64,000 nt of DNA from Anaerolineales bacterium (GTDB taxonomy: Bacteria > Chloroflexota > Anaerolineae > 4572-78 > J111): positions 1,178,001-1,242,000 of the forward strand of contig JABTUK010000002.1 in assembly GCA_015075405.1 (NCBI GenBank), in the 5' to 3' direction. Below, one piece after another: positions 16,333-25,230 of this stretch. Numbering within the stretch: the first letter of the stretch is position 1; the number at the start of each line of letters is the position of its first letter. The position numbers and the translations under genes were made by a program. The notes beneath the pieces are model-generated. The model did not search any database. It had not been told where the DNA came from and saw only the letters and a list, made by a program, of their open reading frames with translations.

Positions 16333-17148
16333 ATGCACAAAAAGAACATCAACCTCAACCCTCCCGCCTGGCGCTGGCTGCAACTCAGCAGCCTGGCCTT
16401 GCTGCTTTGTTTTCTTTTACCCACCCTTGTTTTGGCCGAGTCGCCTGAATGTGCCGAATGTCACGAAGATGAAAGTGTCGCCTGGCAAGACTCACCCCAC
16501 GCCAGTACGGCTGACGGCGCGGTGACATGTGAAGATTGTCATGGGGCCTACGTCAAAGACCATCCTAAAAAGGGGATGATGCAGTTGGGCGTCGATTCCG
16601 CCTCGTGCCAGAAATGTCACGCCGACACCCATCAACAATGGCAAGCCAGTTCTCACGGCCAGGCCAATGTGCAGTGTATTAGTTGCCACCTCTCTCACTC
16701 GCAGGAGTTCCGCTTGACCGACGAGCTTCTTTGTACCTCCTGCCACCGGGCGGACCTTAAAGATTTTAACCATACCACCCACACTCGGGCTGATTTATCC
16801 TGCACCGACTGTCACCTCTCATCATTACTCCCAGACTCCCCAGAGTCGGCCAGCTTAGCCGAAAAAATAACGCCGAATCACAGCTTTGCCGTCACTTCGC
16901 AAGCCTGCGTTGACTGTCACGAACAAAAGGCCCATCAGACAATATTCCGGCCAGCCAACTCGCCCAACCCGCCCGATGACCCGTTAGCGGAATTACAGGC
17001 CAGGCTCAAGTCTAGCCAGCAGGATAATCAGTCGCTCAAAGGGCTGTCGGTGGCCGGCCTGGGCATGGGCCTGGGTATCGGTGGCATGCTAGGCATTGTT
17101 TTTGTGATGGTGGCCGGCCGCCTTAGCTATAGGAGCGAAAAATCATGA
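16333..17148 (+). CDS. Heptaheme c-type cytochrome with C-terminal anchor
   Basis: A 271-aa protein with a signal peptide (LALLLCFLLPTLVLA). It has seven heme sites: CAECH, CEDCH, CQKCH, CISCH, CTSCH, CTDCH and CVDCH. Several spare His residues (DSPHAS, SSHGQA, NHTTHTR, PNHSF) can serve as distal ligands. A C-terminal glycine-rich helix (VAGLGMGLGIGGMLGIVFVM) anchors it. The stop overlaps the start of the Fe-S gene by four bases, and that gene in turn overlaps the NrfD-like gene. The trio therefore forms one complex, like Qrc or Hmc/Tmc-type menaquinone:cytochrome complexes. The heptaheme subunit would be its periplasmic electron carrier. Confidence 0.92.
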   Translation: MHKKNINLNPPAWRWLQLSSLALLLCFLLPTLVLAESPECAECHEDESVAWQDSPHASTADGAVTCEDCHGAYVKDHPKKGMMQLGVDSASCQKCHADTHQQWQASSHGQANVQCISCHLSHSQEFRLTDELLCTSCHRADLKDFNHTTHTRADLSCTDCHLSSLLPDSPESASLAEKITPNHSFAVTSQACVDCHEQKAHQTIFRPANSPNPPDDPLAELQARLKSSQQDNQSLKGLSVAGLGMGLGIGGMLGIVFVMVAGRLSYRSEKS

Positions 17149-18032
17149 ACGCCTCCCACTCGCAGAAACTCTCACGCCGTGATTTTCTAAAACAAGCCAG
17201 CGTTGGGGCTGCGGCGCTTACCGGAGCGGGAACTCTGGCTGGCCAGGCTCAAGCCAGCGAAGCGCCGGCGGAATCGAGTTGGGCGGTATTGATTGATCTG
17301 ACCCGCTGCACCGGCTGCGAGTCCTGCGTGCTGGCCTGCAAAGCGAGCAACAACCTGCCCAATCCTGATGTCGTCGCCACCAGCCTTGACAGCGATGCCT
17401 TCACCTGCCTGGAGACAAGAACATTGGCTGAAGGCGGGGTCGGTTACGTCAAGCGGCAGTGTATGCACTGTCTCAGCCCGGCCTGCGCCTCGGCCTGCAC
17501 CGTCGGCGCGCTAACCAAAAGCCCCGAAGGGCCGGTAGTGTACGACAGCGCCAAATGTATCGGCTGCCGTTACTGCCAGTACGCCTGCCCCTTTAGTGTG
17601 CCCACCTTTGAGTGGGAAAATCCGCTGGGCTTGATTCGCAAGTGCCAATTTTGCCAGGCCCGCCTGGGGCAGGGACAAAAGCCGGCCTGCGCCGAAGCTT
17701 GCCCCAACGGGGCGCTGCGTTTTGGCCGCCGCGACGCTTTGCTGGCCCAGGCCCACGCCCAGATTGAGTCAAATGCGGGCCGCTACGTGCGCCGCGTTTA
17801 CGGAGAGCATGAAGCCGGCGGTACTTCCATGCTATATCTATCCGCCGTGCCTTTCGCCGAACTTGGCTTTCCCCAACTGGGGTCGGAGCCAATCCCCCAC
17901 CAGGCCGAAACTGTGATGCAGCAAACGCCTCTGACTGCGCTCACCGTCGCCGGGCTGGCCAGCGCTTTGGCCTGGTTCTTGCAGCGTCGGCAAAAGCTGG
18001 CCGCCACCCCCATAGAGGAGGAAATTTCATGA
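17145..18032 (+). CDS. HybA/DmsB-like protein with four Fe-S clusters
   Basis: A protein of 295 aa that begins with a Tat signal (SRRDFLKQASVGAAALTGAG), so it folds in the cytosol and is exported. Sixteen cysteines are arranged for four [4Fe-4S] clusters: CTGCESCVLAC, CMHCLSPACASAC, CIGCRYCQYAC and CQFCQ...CAEAC. A C-terminal membrane helix (LTALTVAGLASALAWFL) is as in HybA of hydrogenase 2. It links the heptaheme cytochrome and the HybB/NrfD-like membrane subunit, with four-base overlaps at both ends. No catalytic molybdopterin or hydrogenase subunit is encoded nearby, so the complex probably transfers electrons between quinone and cytochromes. Confidence 0.93.
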   Translation: MNASHSQKLSRRDFLKQASVGAAALTGAGTLAGQAQASEAPAESSWAVLIDLTRCTGCESCVLACKASNNLPNPDVVATSLDSDAFTCLETRTLAEGGVGYVKRQCMHCLSPACASACTVGALTKSPEGPVVYDSAKCIGCRYCQYACPFSVPTFEWENPLGLIRKCQFCQARLGQGQKPACAEACPNGALRFGRRDALLAQAHAQIESNAGRYVRRVYGEHEAGGTSMLYLSAVPFAELGFPQLGSEPIPHQAETVMQQTPLTALTVAGLASALAWFLQRRQKLAATPIEEEIS

Positions 18033-19183
18033 CTACGCTGATCCAGCCTCACCACAAAGTTCAAGCTGCCCCACTAACCCGCACGGCCATCATCCTCAGC
18101 CTGCTGGCTTTGCTGACCCTGGCCGGAGTGTGGGCTGGGCTGGGCCGCCTGCTGCTGGGCTTGGGGGCCACTACCGCCCTTAGCGATGGCTATTCCTGGG
18201 GTATCTGGATCGCCTTCGACTTTGTGTTGATCGCCTTTGCCGGGGCCGGGTTTACGATGGCCGGCCTGACCCACGTGCTGCGCCAGCACCAGTTTGAACC
18301 GGCCTTGCGTCCCGCCATCCTGACCGGCCTGCTGGGCTACATGGCTGTCTTATTACTGCTGGTGCTGGATTTGGGCCGGCCCGACCGTTTTTACAATTTC
18401 ATTCTTTACTGGAATCTGCACTCGCCCCTGTTTGAGATTAGCTGCTGTGTTTTGCTGTATACCACTGTCTTGGTCCTGGAAACCGCGCCGTTTCTCCTGG
18501 AGCGGTTGGGCTGGACTCGCTGGCTCTCGCTGGCGCACAAAGCCATCACCCCTATCGCCATTCTCGGGGTCACGCTGTCCTCGCTCCACCAATCTACCCT
18601 GGGCACGCTTTACCTGAATATGCCCCACCGCCTCGACGCGCTGTGGTACAGCCCGGCCCTGCCGCTGTTATTTTTTGTCTCTTCGGTTATGGCCGGCTTG
18701 AGTCTGGCGATGCTGGCCTATCTCTTCTCGGCCCGTATCCTGGGGCGACAGATTCAACCGGGCCTCCTCGCCGGCCTGGCAACAGGCGCGGGTTGGGTGA
18801 CGCTGGTCTACGCCCTGCTCAAACTGGGCGATTTGGGGCTGCGCGGCCAATGGGCGGCCCTGGGCAGTTTCGACGCCATGAGTCAATTGCTCTGGCTGGA
18901 ATTGGGCCTGGGGGCCGTCGTTCCCGTCGCGCTCCTGCTCCTGCCCGCGCTTCGTACTCGGTCCTGGAGCCGCTGGCTGGGGGTGGGACTCATCCTGTTT
19001 GGCGTGCTGATGAATCGCTTCAACGCCACCATGTTCGCTCAAACGCCACCGCCGGGCACACCGGCCTACTCGCCCCATCCCGTCGAGTGGCTGACAACCA
19101 TCGGCATCCTGGCCGGGGCGGCCCTGGCCTGGTACGTGGCCGTGCGCTGGCTGGTAGTTTTTGAAGAGAACCCGCACGTCTGA
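18029..19183 (+). CDS. HybB/NrfD-family integral membrane quinone-site subunit
   Basis: A membrane protein of 384 aa with about ten hydrophobic helices. The family pattern is visible: SWGIWIAFDFVLIAFAGAGF near the first periplasmic turn, LDLGRPDRFYNFILYWN after the third helix, and the late segment FNATMFAQTPPPGTPAYSPH with HPVEWLTT, as in HybB. These proteins bind menaquinone and may move protons. It is the last gene of the heptaheme/Fe-S/NrfD unit. A hairpin with a T-rich tail at 19206-19254 may end the transcript. Confidence 0.93.
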   Translation: MTTLIQPHHKVQAAPLTRTAIILSLLALLTLAGVWAGLGRLLLGLGATTALSDGYSWGIWIAFDFVLIAFAGAGFTMAGLTHVLRQHQFEPALRPAILTGLLGYMAVLLLLVLDLGRPDRFYNFILYWNLHSPLFEISCCVLLYTTVLVLETAPFLLERLGWTRWLSLAHKAITPIAILGVTLSSLHQSTLGTLYLNMPHRLDALWYSPALPLLFFVSSVMAGLSLAMLAYLFSARILGRQIQPGLLAGLATGAGWVTLVYALLKLGDLGLRGQWAALGSFDAMSQLLWLELGLGAVVPVALLLLPALRTRSWSRWLGVGLILFGVLMNRFNATMFAQTPPPGTPAYSPHPVEWLTTIGILAGAALAWYVAVRWLVVFEENPHV

Positions 19184-19205
19184 TTAAGCGACTCTGTTTT
19201 TACTG

Positions 19206-19254
19206 TCCACAGATGGCACGGATGAAGAATCTGTGTTTATCTGTGGATTTTTTA
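19206..19254 (+). terminator. Possible terminator after the NrfD-like gene
   Basis: TCCACAGAT (19206-19214) pairs with ATCTGTGGA (19239-19247) and is followed by TTTTTTATTT. The loop is long (24 nt), which lowers confidence, but place and T-run fit a transcript end. Confidence 0.5.
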
Positions 19255-19418
19255 TTTCTGCACTACCTTTACACTTCTTAAATAGAACGCAGATACACGC
19301 TGATACACGTTAATTTACGCAGAGATATTCAGAAAAATCAGTCAAAATCTGTAGTAGTCAACAAGGCATTGGACTCAAATGTCTCACGCAAAGCCGCAAA
19401 GTCGCAAAGATTTTCTTG

Positions 19419-19565
19419 TACTACTCAGGACTCATGTCATTTCGAGACCGAAGGTCGAGAAATCCCCAGGGCGCAACACATAAAAGTAAGGTGTCGGGGA
19501 TTTCTCCCTGCGGTCGAAACCTGTCCTGAGCCTGTCGAATGGATGACATGGCTGAGCAGTTACAG
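19419..19565. repeat. Palindromic repeat family A, long form
   Basis: A 147-bp copy in the gap between the NrfD-like gene and the minus-strand membrane protein. It carries the outer arms (TACTACTCAGGACTCATGTC and GACATGGCTGAGCAGTTAC), the inner GAGAAATCCCC/GGGGATTTCTC arms and the extra CCTGTCCTGAGCCTGTCGAA side motif on the right. The rest of 19184-19608 is AT-rich and shows no gene. Confidence 0.9.
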
Positions 19566-19608
19566 TTTTCTTAGCGTTCTTGGCGGCTTCGCGTGAGATT
19601 TTACGGTT

Positions 19609-19998
19609 TCAAAGGGGATGACTGGCTAACAGCGGGCGGCCTAGCTGCCCATAGAGGAATACCGGGCAGTCGTAACAGGGTTCCGGCAGGTAGCCTTCGG
19701 GGCTGCGCCGGGCCAGCCAGCAAGTCCGGTGGGGTTGTCGCCAGGCCACACACCGGGCGCGGGTGGCTTCATCACAGCCTTTGACCACCCAACAGGGCTG
19801 GTCGAGCTGGCGTAACAGCGGTGATTTAACCGGCTCCGGCTGGGCCTGATATTCGGCCTGCTGAGTCTGGGCTTCAGCTTGCCACCGCTCATCCAGGCGG
19901 CGCAGCCAGTAGCCCACCAGCAGGACCACCGCCAAGGGAACAGCCAGGCGCAGCATAAACATGCCCAAAATGATAATTGCCTGCCACCACCAGTCCAC
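19609..19998 (-). CDS. Single-helix membrane protein with Cys-rich domain
   Basis: A protein of 129 aa. A membrane helix (IIILGMFMLRLAVPLAVVLLVGYWLRRL) is followed by a polar segment and a C-terminal domain with conserved-looking cysteines: PCWVVKGCDEATRARC, then TCWLARR and PCYDCPVF. The spacing suggests a metal or Fe-S binding cytosolic domain like those fused to small respiratory accessory proteins. The helix resembles the 42-aa protein at 16051. The gene faces the cytochrome island from downstream. No named family is recognised. Confidence 0.65.
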   Translation of the reverse strand: MDWWWQAIIILGMFMLRLAVPLAVVLLVGYWLRRLDERWQAEAQTQQAEYQAQPEPVKSPLLRQLDQPCWVVKGCDEATRARCVAWRQPHRTCWLARRSPEGYLPEPCYDCPVFLYGQLGRPLLASHPL

Positions 19999-20074
19999 GG
20001 TTAGGTTCTCCCGAATTGATGCCTAGATAATGGTTTTACCTACTAACCTGACTTCCGAGTTTCCTAAATCGCAC

Positions 20075-20218
20075 CCCCTTCGACAAGCTCAGGACGCAGC
20101 TTCGATACGCCCTTCGCTCTGCTCAGAGCTACTCAGGATGCGTTTATAAGCCGAAAATCACCCTTCGATACGCCCACTCCCTCTGGTCGGGGCTACTCAG
20201 GATGATTTTCGGTAAAAT
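20075..20218. repeat. Intergenic repeat with CTTCGACAAGCTCAGGA motif
   Basis: Contains CTTCGACAAGCTCAGGACGC and two copies of the word CTTCGATACGCCC, each followed by GCTACTCAGGATG, with outer arms GAAAATCA and TGATTTTC in the right half. It occupies most of the 19999-20304 gap, where no gene is seen. The side motif is shared with family A copies and with the inserts in the ferredoxin-flavoprotein and YfhO genes. Confidence 0.7.
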
Positions 20219-20304
20219 GTCGAAGTCTGGTTACTACTAAAACATTATCACACCTGGGCGCACTCGTCTATTGGGGAATCACCCCATTTTGGTGGTGGAG
20301 AAAA

Positions 20305-20958
20305 TCAGCCGAGGTTAATTAACCCTTTTTCGATGGCATATTTGACCAGCTCAACCCGATTGTGCAGGTTCAGTTTACGCATAATGTTTTCCCGGTGCCG
20401 GTCTACCGTCTTGGCGCTGATGACCAGCGTTTCGGCAATTTCGCGGTTGGTCAGGCCCTCGGCAATGCACGTTAGCACCTCCCGCTCGCGGGCGGTCAAT
20501 TCTTCACCCGGCGGACTTACCCCCGACTCGGCCCGCTGGAGAAAATCCTTGACCAGCAGCTTGGCCAGGGTTGGATAAAGAAAGACATTTCCCTGGCTGA
20601 CCACGCGAATGGCATCCACCAGGTCATCGGGGGCGGCTCGCTTGGGGACGTAGCCCGACGCGCCGGCATTTAACATCTCAAAAAAATAATGCTCATCCTC
20701 GTGCATGGTCAAGGCCAATACCGCTACCTCGGAGTTCGCTTCTTTGATTCGCCGGGTCGCCTCGATGCCGCTCATGCCAGCCATAACCACATCCATCAAT
20801 ACCACGTCGGGCTTGAGCTGGCGTACCGCATGGAGCGCTTCTTCGCCGCTGCTAACTTCACCTACAATCTCCATATCCTGCTCGGCCATAAACAGCATGC
20901 GCAGCCCAGCCCGCACAATTTGATGGTCATCAACCAGCAGCAGTCGTATCTTCGACAT
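20305..20958 (-). CDS. NarL-family response regulator
   Basis: A 217-aa two-component regulator. The receiver domain (about 1-120) has the acidic pair VDDH, the phosphorylated Asp in VVLMDVVMAG (about residue 57) and Lys in GYVPKRAA. The LuxR-type helix-turn-helix is at about 150-212 (LTAREREVLTCIAEGLTNREIAETL, SAKTVDRHRENIMRKL). Its start overlaps the end of the kinase gene by 29 bp, so the two are co-translated. Next to a cytochrome island, this is the setting of NarXL-like control of anaerobic respiration, though the targets are unknown. Confidence 0.95.
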   Translation of the reverse strand: MSKIRLLLVDDHQIVRAGLRMLFMAEQDMEIVGEVSSGEEALHAVRQLKPDVVLMDVVMAGMSGIEATRRIKEANSEVAVLALTMHEDEHYFFEMLNAGASGYVPKRAAPDDLVDAIRVVSQGNVFLYPTLAKLLVKDFLQRAESGVSPPGEELTAREREVLTCIAEGLTNREIAETLVISAKTVDRHRENIMRKLNLHNRVELVKYAIEKGLINLG

Positions 20959-23044
20959 GTCTCACCTCCCCTGGCAGCGGAACTTTAACCCGAATACAGC
21001 TACCCCGCCCCGGCGCTGCGTCGAACTCGCACTGCCCACCCAGGAGCAAGGCCCGCTCCTGAATCCCTATCAAGCCCCAGCCTCGATGAGGCTCCCGCTG
21101 GTAAAGCGCCTCTTTGGGGTCAAACCCCTGCCCGTTATCCCGAATGGTCAGGCTAATGTGGGTGAGCGTAAAACTCAATTTAACCTCGGCTTGCGAAGCT
21201 CTGGCGTGCCTGGCAATGTTGGTCAAGCCTTCCTGGGCAATGCGAAAAAGCACAATCTCGTACTCAGTGGGTAGTCGCACCCGCGGCCCCTCCAACACAA
21301 ATTCGGTATGAATCGCCCGGCGCTTTTCAAACTCTTGCGCATACCACTGCAAAGCGGGCACCAATCCCAAATCATCCAACTGCGAAGGGCGAAGGCCGGC
21401 GATAATCTGGCGCAGTTCACCCAGGGCGTCGGTGCTAAAGGCTTTTAACACTTTGACCTGTTCAACCGCGCCCGACATATCGCTGGCTAACAAACTCTCC
21501 ACGCCGCGCAGCCCCAGGGCAATCGCGGTTAGGGATTGGCCGGTGGCATCGTGCAGTTCGCGGGCAATACGCTGCCGCTCGGCTTCCTGCGCGCCAACCA
21601 CCTGGTGCAACAGCTCACCCAGAGTACTCTCTCGTTCCTGCGCCTCTTGATAAAGCCGGGCATTTTCCAGCGACAGTCCCAATTGCTGGGCTATCCCCAA
21701 AATCAACTTAAACTCGTCAAGCGACAGGCCGGCGCTGGGTGCGTTCAATTGGGTTCGGGTTAGGGCCAGGCTGCCTATCACCCCCTGCCGGGCGGGCAGC
21801 GGCAGGCTAATCATCACCACCGGACTCTGATAATCGCGACAACGATGCTGCTGTTCCGGCAAAAATTCAATGATCTTGCCGTCAACATGCCGGCACATCG
21901 GTAGATTCTTAAGCACACTTTGCTCGGCCAGTTTCAAAACCTGCTGGTAGAGCGACGGCTCACCGCCATTGTGACCGGCCTGGTCCAGGCCCAGCGCGGC
22001 CGAGGCTTGCAGCCTGCGCTCGTGGTTGACCAGCAGAATCATGCCGGCTTCGGGAAAGGCCAGGCTATGCGTAATCTTTTGTAGCGCATTTTGCAGGCGT
22101 TCAGTCAGACTCAGGGGGGCGGTCAGCAGATTTGACAATTCCAGCAGCAGGCCGAGTTCGTGGGCGGTTGAGCGCAGGGACAGGTTGAGTTGTTCCATCT
22201 GCTGGCTAATCTGCCGCTCTGTTTCCAGGGCGGCCATCTGAGTGGTCAATTTAGCCTGGTTAGCTTCGGCCAGCCGGCGGCGGCTTTCCAATTCAAAAAC
22301 ATCGAGCGTGCGTACCATAAATATCGCCATACCCGTCGCCATAAGCCCGCGGAAAAGCTGCACCGGAATGCCAAACCACTGCAAAAAAAGGTCACTATTT
22401 ATGATTGAGGAAGGCGGTAATATGGTGGGACGGACAAATACCTGGCCGATAACCCCATAGAAAAAGAGGGCCGTGGCGCACCAAACCAGGTCGCGTCCAA
22501 ATTGAGGCAGGGCGTGGTCACGAAAGGTCCGTTGTTGAGCCATCAAAGCCCAGGTACTTAATAACGCTCCCGGAATGCCCAGGCTGTAACGAGCCAAGAC
22601 ATCAGCCAGGGTTATTCCTTCCAACAGCGTAGGCCGGAGGATGAAACTTGCCATTAGGCTACTCACAGCCCACACCCCCACCATTGCCAGAATAAGAGTA
22701 TAGACGCGCCCTTGCTTAGGATAATGACCCCAGAGCAGCAGCGCGCCAAAGGCAAACAACATCACAAACGATACCACCAGCACCAACAATCGCAGCAGTT
22801 CGTGAACCGGCGTAGGGCTATAGCCGCCGGATTGTTCGGCAATTTTCTGAAACATCTCAATCCATTCATGCCCGCCGTGCAGCAGCCCAAACAAGGCCAG
22901 CGGGCGGATAGCCCGCACAAAGGTAAATTCAGAGGCCCGCCGGCTGGCTAAAGCCAGAGCCAGCCCCAAAGCAAAAAAGGCCAGCCCATAGAAAAAGAAA
23001 ATAGCGACAATATTTTGGACAAAAAATATCGAGATAGGATTCAT
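20930..23044 (-). CDS. NarX-class sensor histidine kinase with multi-helix membrane domain and GAF
   Basis: A sensor kinase of 704 aa. The first ~240 residues form about seven hydrophobic helices (for example IVAIFFFYGLAFFALGLALALA), a membrane sensor domain. A coiled linker is followed by a GAF-like domain (about 300-455) with a cysteine pair (MCRHVDGK and QHRCRDY) that could bind a ligand or sense redox state. The HisKA_3 phosphoacceptor motif is ERQRIARELHDATGQSL (about residue 497). The ATPase domain has RIAQEGLTNIARHA and DNGQGFDP. The kinase precedes and overlaps its NarL-type partner. Confidence 0.93.
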   Translation of the reverse strand: MNPISIFFVQNIVAIFFFYGLAFFALGLALALASRRASEFTFVRAIRPLALFGLLHGGHEWIEMFQKIAEQSGGYSPTPVHELLRLLVLVVSFVMLFAFGALLLWGHYPKQGRVYTLILAMVGVWAVSSLMASFILRPTLLEGITLADVLARYSLGIPGALLSTWALMAQQRTFRDHALPQFGRDLVWCATALFFYGVIGQVFVRPTILPPSSIINSDLFLQWFGIPVQLFRGLMATGMAIFMVRTLDVFELESRRRLAEANQAKLTTQMAALETERQISQQMEQLNLSLRSTAHELGLLLELSNLLTAPLSLTERLQNALQKITHSLAFPEAGMILLVNHERRLQASAALGLDQAGHNGGEPSLYQQVLKLAEQSVLKNLPMCRHVDGKIIEFLPEQQHRCRDYQSPVVMISLPLPARQGVIGSLALTRTQLNAPSAGLSLDEFKLILGIAQQLGLSLENARLYQEAQERESTLGELLHQVVGAQEAERQRIARELHDATGQSLTAIALGLRGVESLLASDMSGAVEQVKVLKAFSTDALGELRQIIAGLRPSQLDDLGLVPALQWYAQEFEKRRAIHTEFVLEGPRVRLPTEYEIVLFRIAQEGLTNIARHARASQAEVKLSFTLTHISLTIRDNGQGFDPKEALYQREPHRGWGLIGIQERALLLGGQCEFDAAPGRGSCIRVKVPLPGEVRHVEDTTAAG

Positions 23045-23245
23045 CGCATCAAACGGTCATCATTTTAGACGTAATTTGAATATACGTCACTCTGGCTAAA
23101 TCTGCAATGACCCGCCTGACACCTGGTTAGGTCCGGATTGGATGAGGGGCAATGAAGCCGGCGCATCACCCGGCCAAGAATAAAAATATACCCTTTAAAT
23201 TTGCCTCTGCTCATAAATTCTTCATAATACGTGTGGAGAGAGAGT

Positions 23246-24316
23246 ATGGCTATTGATGTCCATGCCCGCGAACAACGTCTGCGCAAGCAAGCCGAATTAC
23301 AATCGCTTTATCTGAACCTGGCAAATTTGAGAAAGCAAGAAGCCAGTTATATCGAAGCCTCGGCGGGTATGCCCGATTTACTGGTTCACCAGATTAATGA
23401 ACTGCGCCAGGAAATTAACGGGGTTGAAAATGAATTACTGGGGCTGAACGACGAGTCGATCCAGGTTCCGGCCCGCCAATTCTACCGTGAAGCGGTTGAG
23501 GCTGAGCTGGCGGGCGACACCGAAAAAGCGATTAAGCTCTACAAAAACGCAGCCCATTACAACCACCCCGATGCAGGGGCGGCCATCCGCAGTGTCCGCT
23601 ACGCCCGCAAAATGGTTAAAAGTCGGGCGGGCAGCAGCGGAAAAACCTGGACGCCGGCTGACTCGGCCAGCCAAACCAGAAACCGGGTATTAATAGGGCT
23701 GGCCGGGCTGTTAATTTTGGTATTGGTCGCCATTTTCTTGGTCAGCAGCCGGTTTTTCTCTCCGCCGCCAGAAGCCGTCTCAGCCGAACCCAGTCCTACC
23801 CCAACCCCGCCCGCCGTTGTTCTGATCATTCCCGCTACAGCCACTCTCCCACCCACCCCGCCGACACCCACCGCTACCCCTACGCCCGTACCTACCGATA
23901 CCCCCCCACCCCCCGACCCGCCCACCTCTGAAGCCTTGCCCACAGAGACTTCCACCCCTACCCCCACCCTCAGACCCGCCCCCCGGATTATTGGGCCAAC
24001 CAATAACTTAGTCTGGCTGGATGGAGCCGTTGTGTTTGAGTTTGAAGAGCTAGACCTGGCCTTTGACGAGTTATATTGTTTGAACACCCTGCGCGGCTTC
24101 GACCAGAACAACACCGAAAACTGGAGTTTTCCGGCGACCGGCAACAAGAAACCGGCCATTCCCATCGAGGCCAATGTGATCCGGGTGGCCAAGGCCCAGG
24201 ATATGCGCTGTATTGTTTGGTCGGGCAGCATTGGCAAAGGTTCGTGCGACAACATTATCAGCTACAGCACCGAAGAACGCGTGATCGGCCTGCCGCAGCC
24301 ATGTGACTTTAAGTAG
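23246..24316 (+). CDS. Membrane protein: coiled-coil N-domain, Thr/Pro stalk, extracellular domain
   Basis: The ATG at 23246 follows GGAGAGAG, giving 356 aa. Residues about 5-70 are a helical coiled-coil segment (LYLNLANLRKQEASYIEASA, LVHQINELRQEINGVENELLGL) like the small N-terminal adaptor segments seen in Chloroflexota signalling proteins. A short helical repeat region follows (GDTEKAIKLYKNAAHYNHPDAG). Then come a membrane helix (VLIGLAGLLILVLVAIFLVS), a long Thr/Pro stalk (PTPTPVPTDTPPPPDPP) and about 110 outer residues starting RIIGPTNNLVWLDGAVVFEF. The fold of the last part is unknown to me. No enzymatic motif is visible. Confidence 0.7.
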   Translation: MAIDVHAREQRLRKQAELQSLYLNLANLRKQEASYIEASAGMPDLLVHQINELRQEINGVENELLGLNDESIQVPARQFYREAVEAELAGDTEKAIKLYKNAAHYNHPDAGAAIRSVRYARKMVKSRAGSSGKTWTPADSASQTRNRVLIGLAGLLILVLVAIFLVSSRFFSPPPEAVSAEPSPTPTPPAVVLIIPATATLPPTPPTPTATPTPVPTDTPPPPDPPTSEALPTETSTPTPTLRPAPRIIGPTNNLVWLDGAVVFEFEELDLAFDELYCLNTLRGFDQNNTENWSFPATGNKKPAIPIEANVIRVAKAQDMRCIVWSGSIGKGSCDNIISYSTEERVIGLPQPCDFK

Positions 24317-24320
24317 AAGG

Positions 24321-24434
24321 TAACTGCTCAGCCCTCATGTCATTTCGAGGCCATAGGCCGAGAAATCCCTAGAGTGCTACATCGGCCTCAGAGATTTCTC
24401 CCTTCGGTCGAAATGACATGCCTGAGTAGTTACA
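24321..24434. repeat. Palindromic repeat family A
   Basis: A copy 3' to the coiled-coil membrane protein: TAACTGCTCAGCCCTCATGTC outside, GAGAAATCCCTA and AGAGATTTCTCCC inside, TCGAAATGACATGCCTGAGTA at the right. The remainder of the gap to xpt (24435-24645) is AT-rich with no visible riboswitch. Confidence 0.9.
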
Positions 24435-24645
24435 ATAGAAGTATCAACCGGCGTACCCCCAAAAATCCTGAGAAATCTCTCTGGATTTTTTATTTTCTCC
24501 TATCCATTCTAGCATCTACTATATCTTGTGTTATAATGATAATTAAACCCCATATATAGACAGGTCGGCTCCAATTACTTACCATAATATTTGAACCCGC
24601 TCTTCCTCTGTGGTAAAATTAAATTGTCATAATATTTGGAGGCGT

Positions 24646-25230
24646 ATGGAAGCTTTAAAGGAACGCATCCGGCGCGAGGGCCAAAACCTCGGCGGCGGTA
24701 TCCTCAAGGTGGATAGCTTTATCAACCACCAGGTTGATCCGGCCCTGATGCTGGCCGTCGGCGGCGCGCTGGCGGCTCATTTTGGCGCGCTGGGCATTAC
24801 CAAAGTGCTCACCGCCGAAATTTCCGGCATTGCCCCCGCTCTGACCACCGCCCTGGCTCTGGGGGTGCCGGTTGTTTATGGTCGCAAAACCAAGCCCATT
24901 ACCATGCCGGCGAATATCTATACCGCCAGCGCCCCTTCTCACACCAAAGGCCAAGAAGTCCAACTCATGGTTTCCCCCGAATTTTTAGGCAGCCAGGATA
25001 AGGTGCTGATTGTTGACGACTTTCTGGCTACCGGCGATACTATTTTAGCCCTGGTGCGGCTGGCTCAGGCCGCCGGGGCCGAAGTGATCGGGGTGGGCGC
25101 AGTCATCGAAAAATCATTTGAAGGCGGTCGGGCCAAGCTGGAAGCAATAGGCTTGCGCGTCCGCTCGCTGGCGGTGATTACCCGCATGACCGACGACGAA
25201 ATTATCTTTGCCGAAGGAACGTCACCGTGA
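24646..25230 (+). CDS. xpt: Xanthine phosphoribosyltransferase
   Basis: Converts xanthine and PRPP to XMP for purine salvage. The start is ATG 24646 behind TTTGGAGG, giving 194 aa, the usual length. Family signatures include the N-terminal [18 protein letters not shown], the middle GKPI-type segment ([11 protein letters not shown]) and the PRPP-binding loop [14 protein letters not shown]. The stop overlaps the GTG start of guaA (GTGA), so xpt and guaA form a salvage operon in which XMP made here is aminated to GMP. Confidence 0.93.
   Translation: MEALKERIRREGQNLGGGILKVDSFINHQVDPALMLAVGGALAAHFGALGITKVLTAEISGIAPALTTALALGVPVVYGRKTKPITMPANIYTASAPSHTKGQEVQLMVSPEFLGSQDKVLIVDDFLATGDTILALVRLAQAAGAEVIGVGAVIEKSFEGGRAKLEAIGLRVRSLAVITRMTDDEIIFAEGTSP

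Noticed and set aside
24435..24645. Purine riboswitch before xpt
   Set aside because: The conserved three-way junction words of a guanine riboswitch are not present in the 200 bp upstream, only AT-rich sequence and a normal ribosome site.
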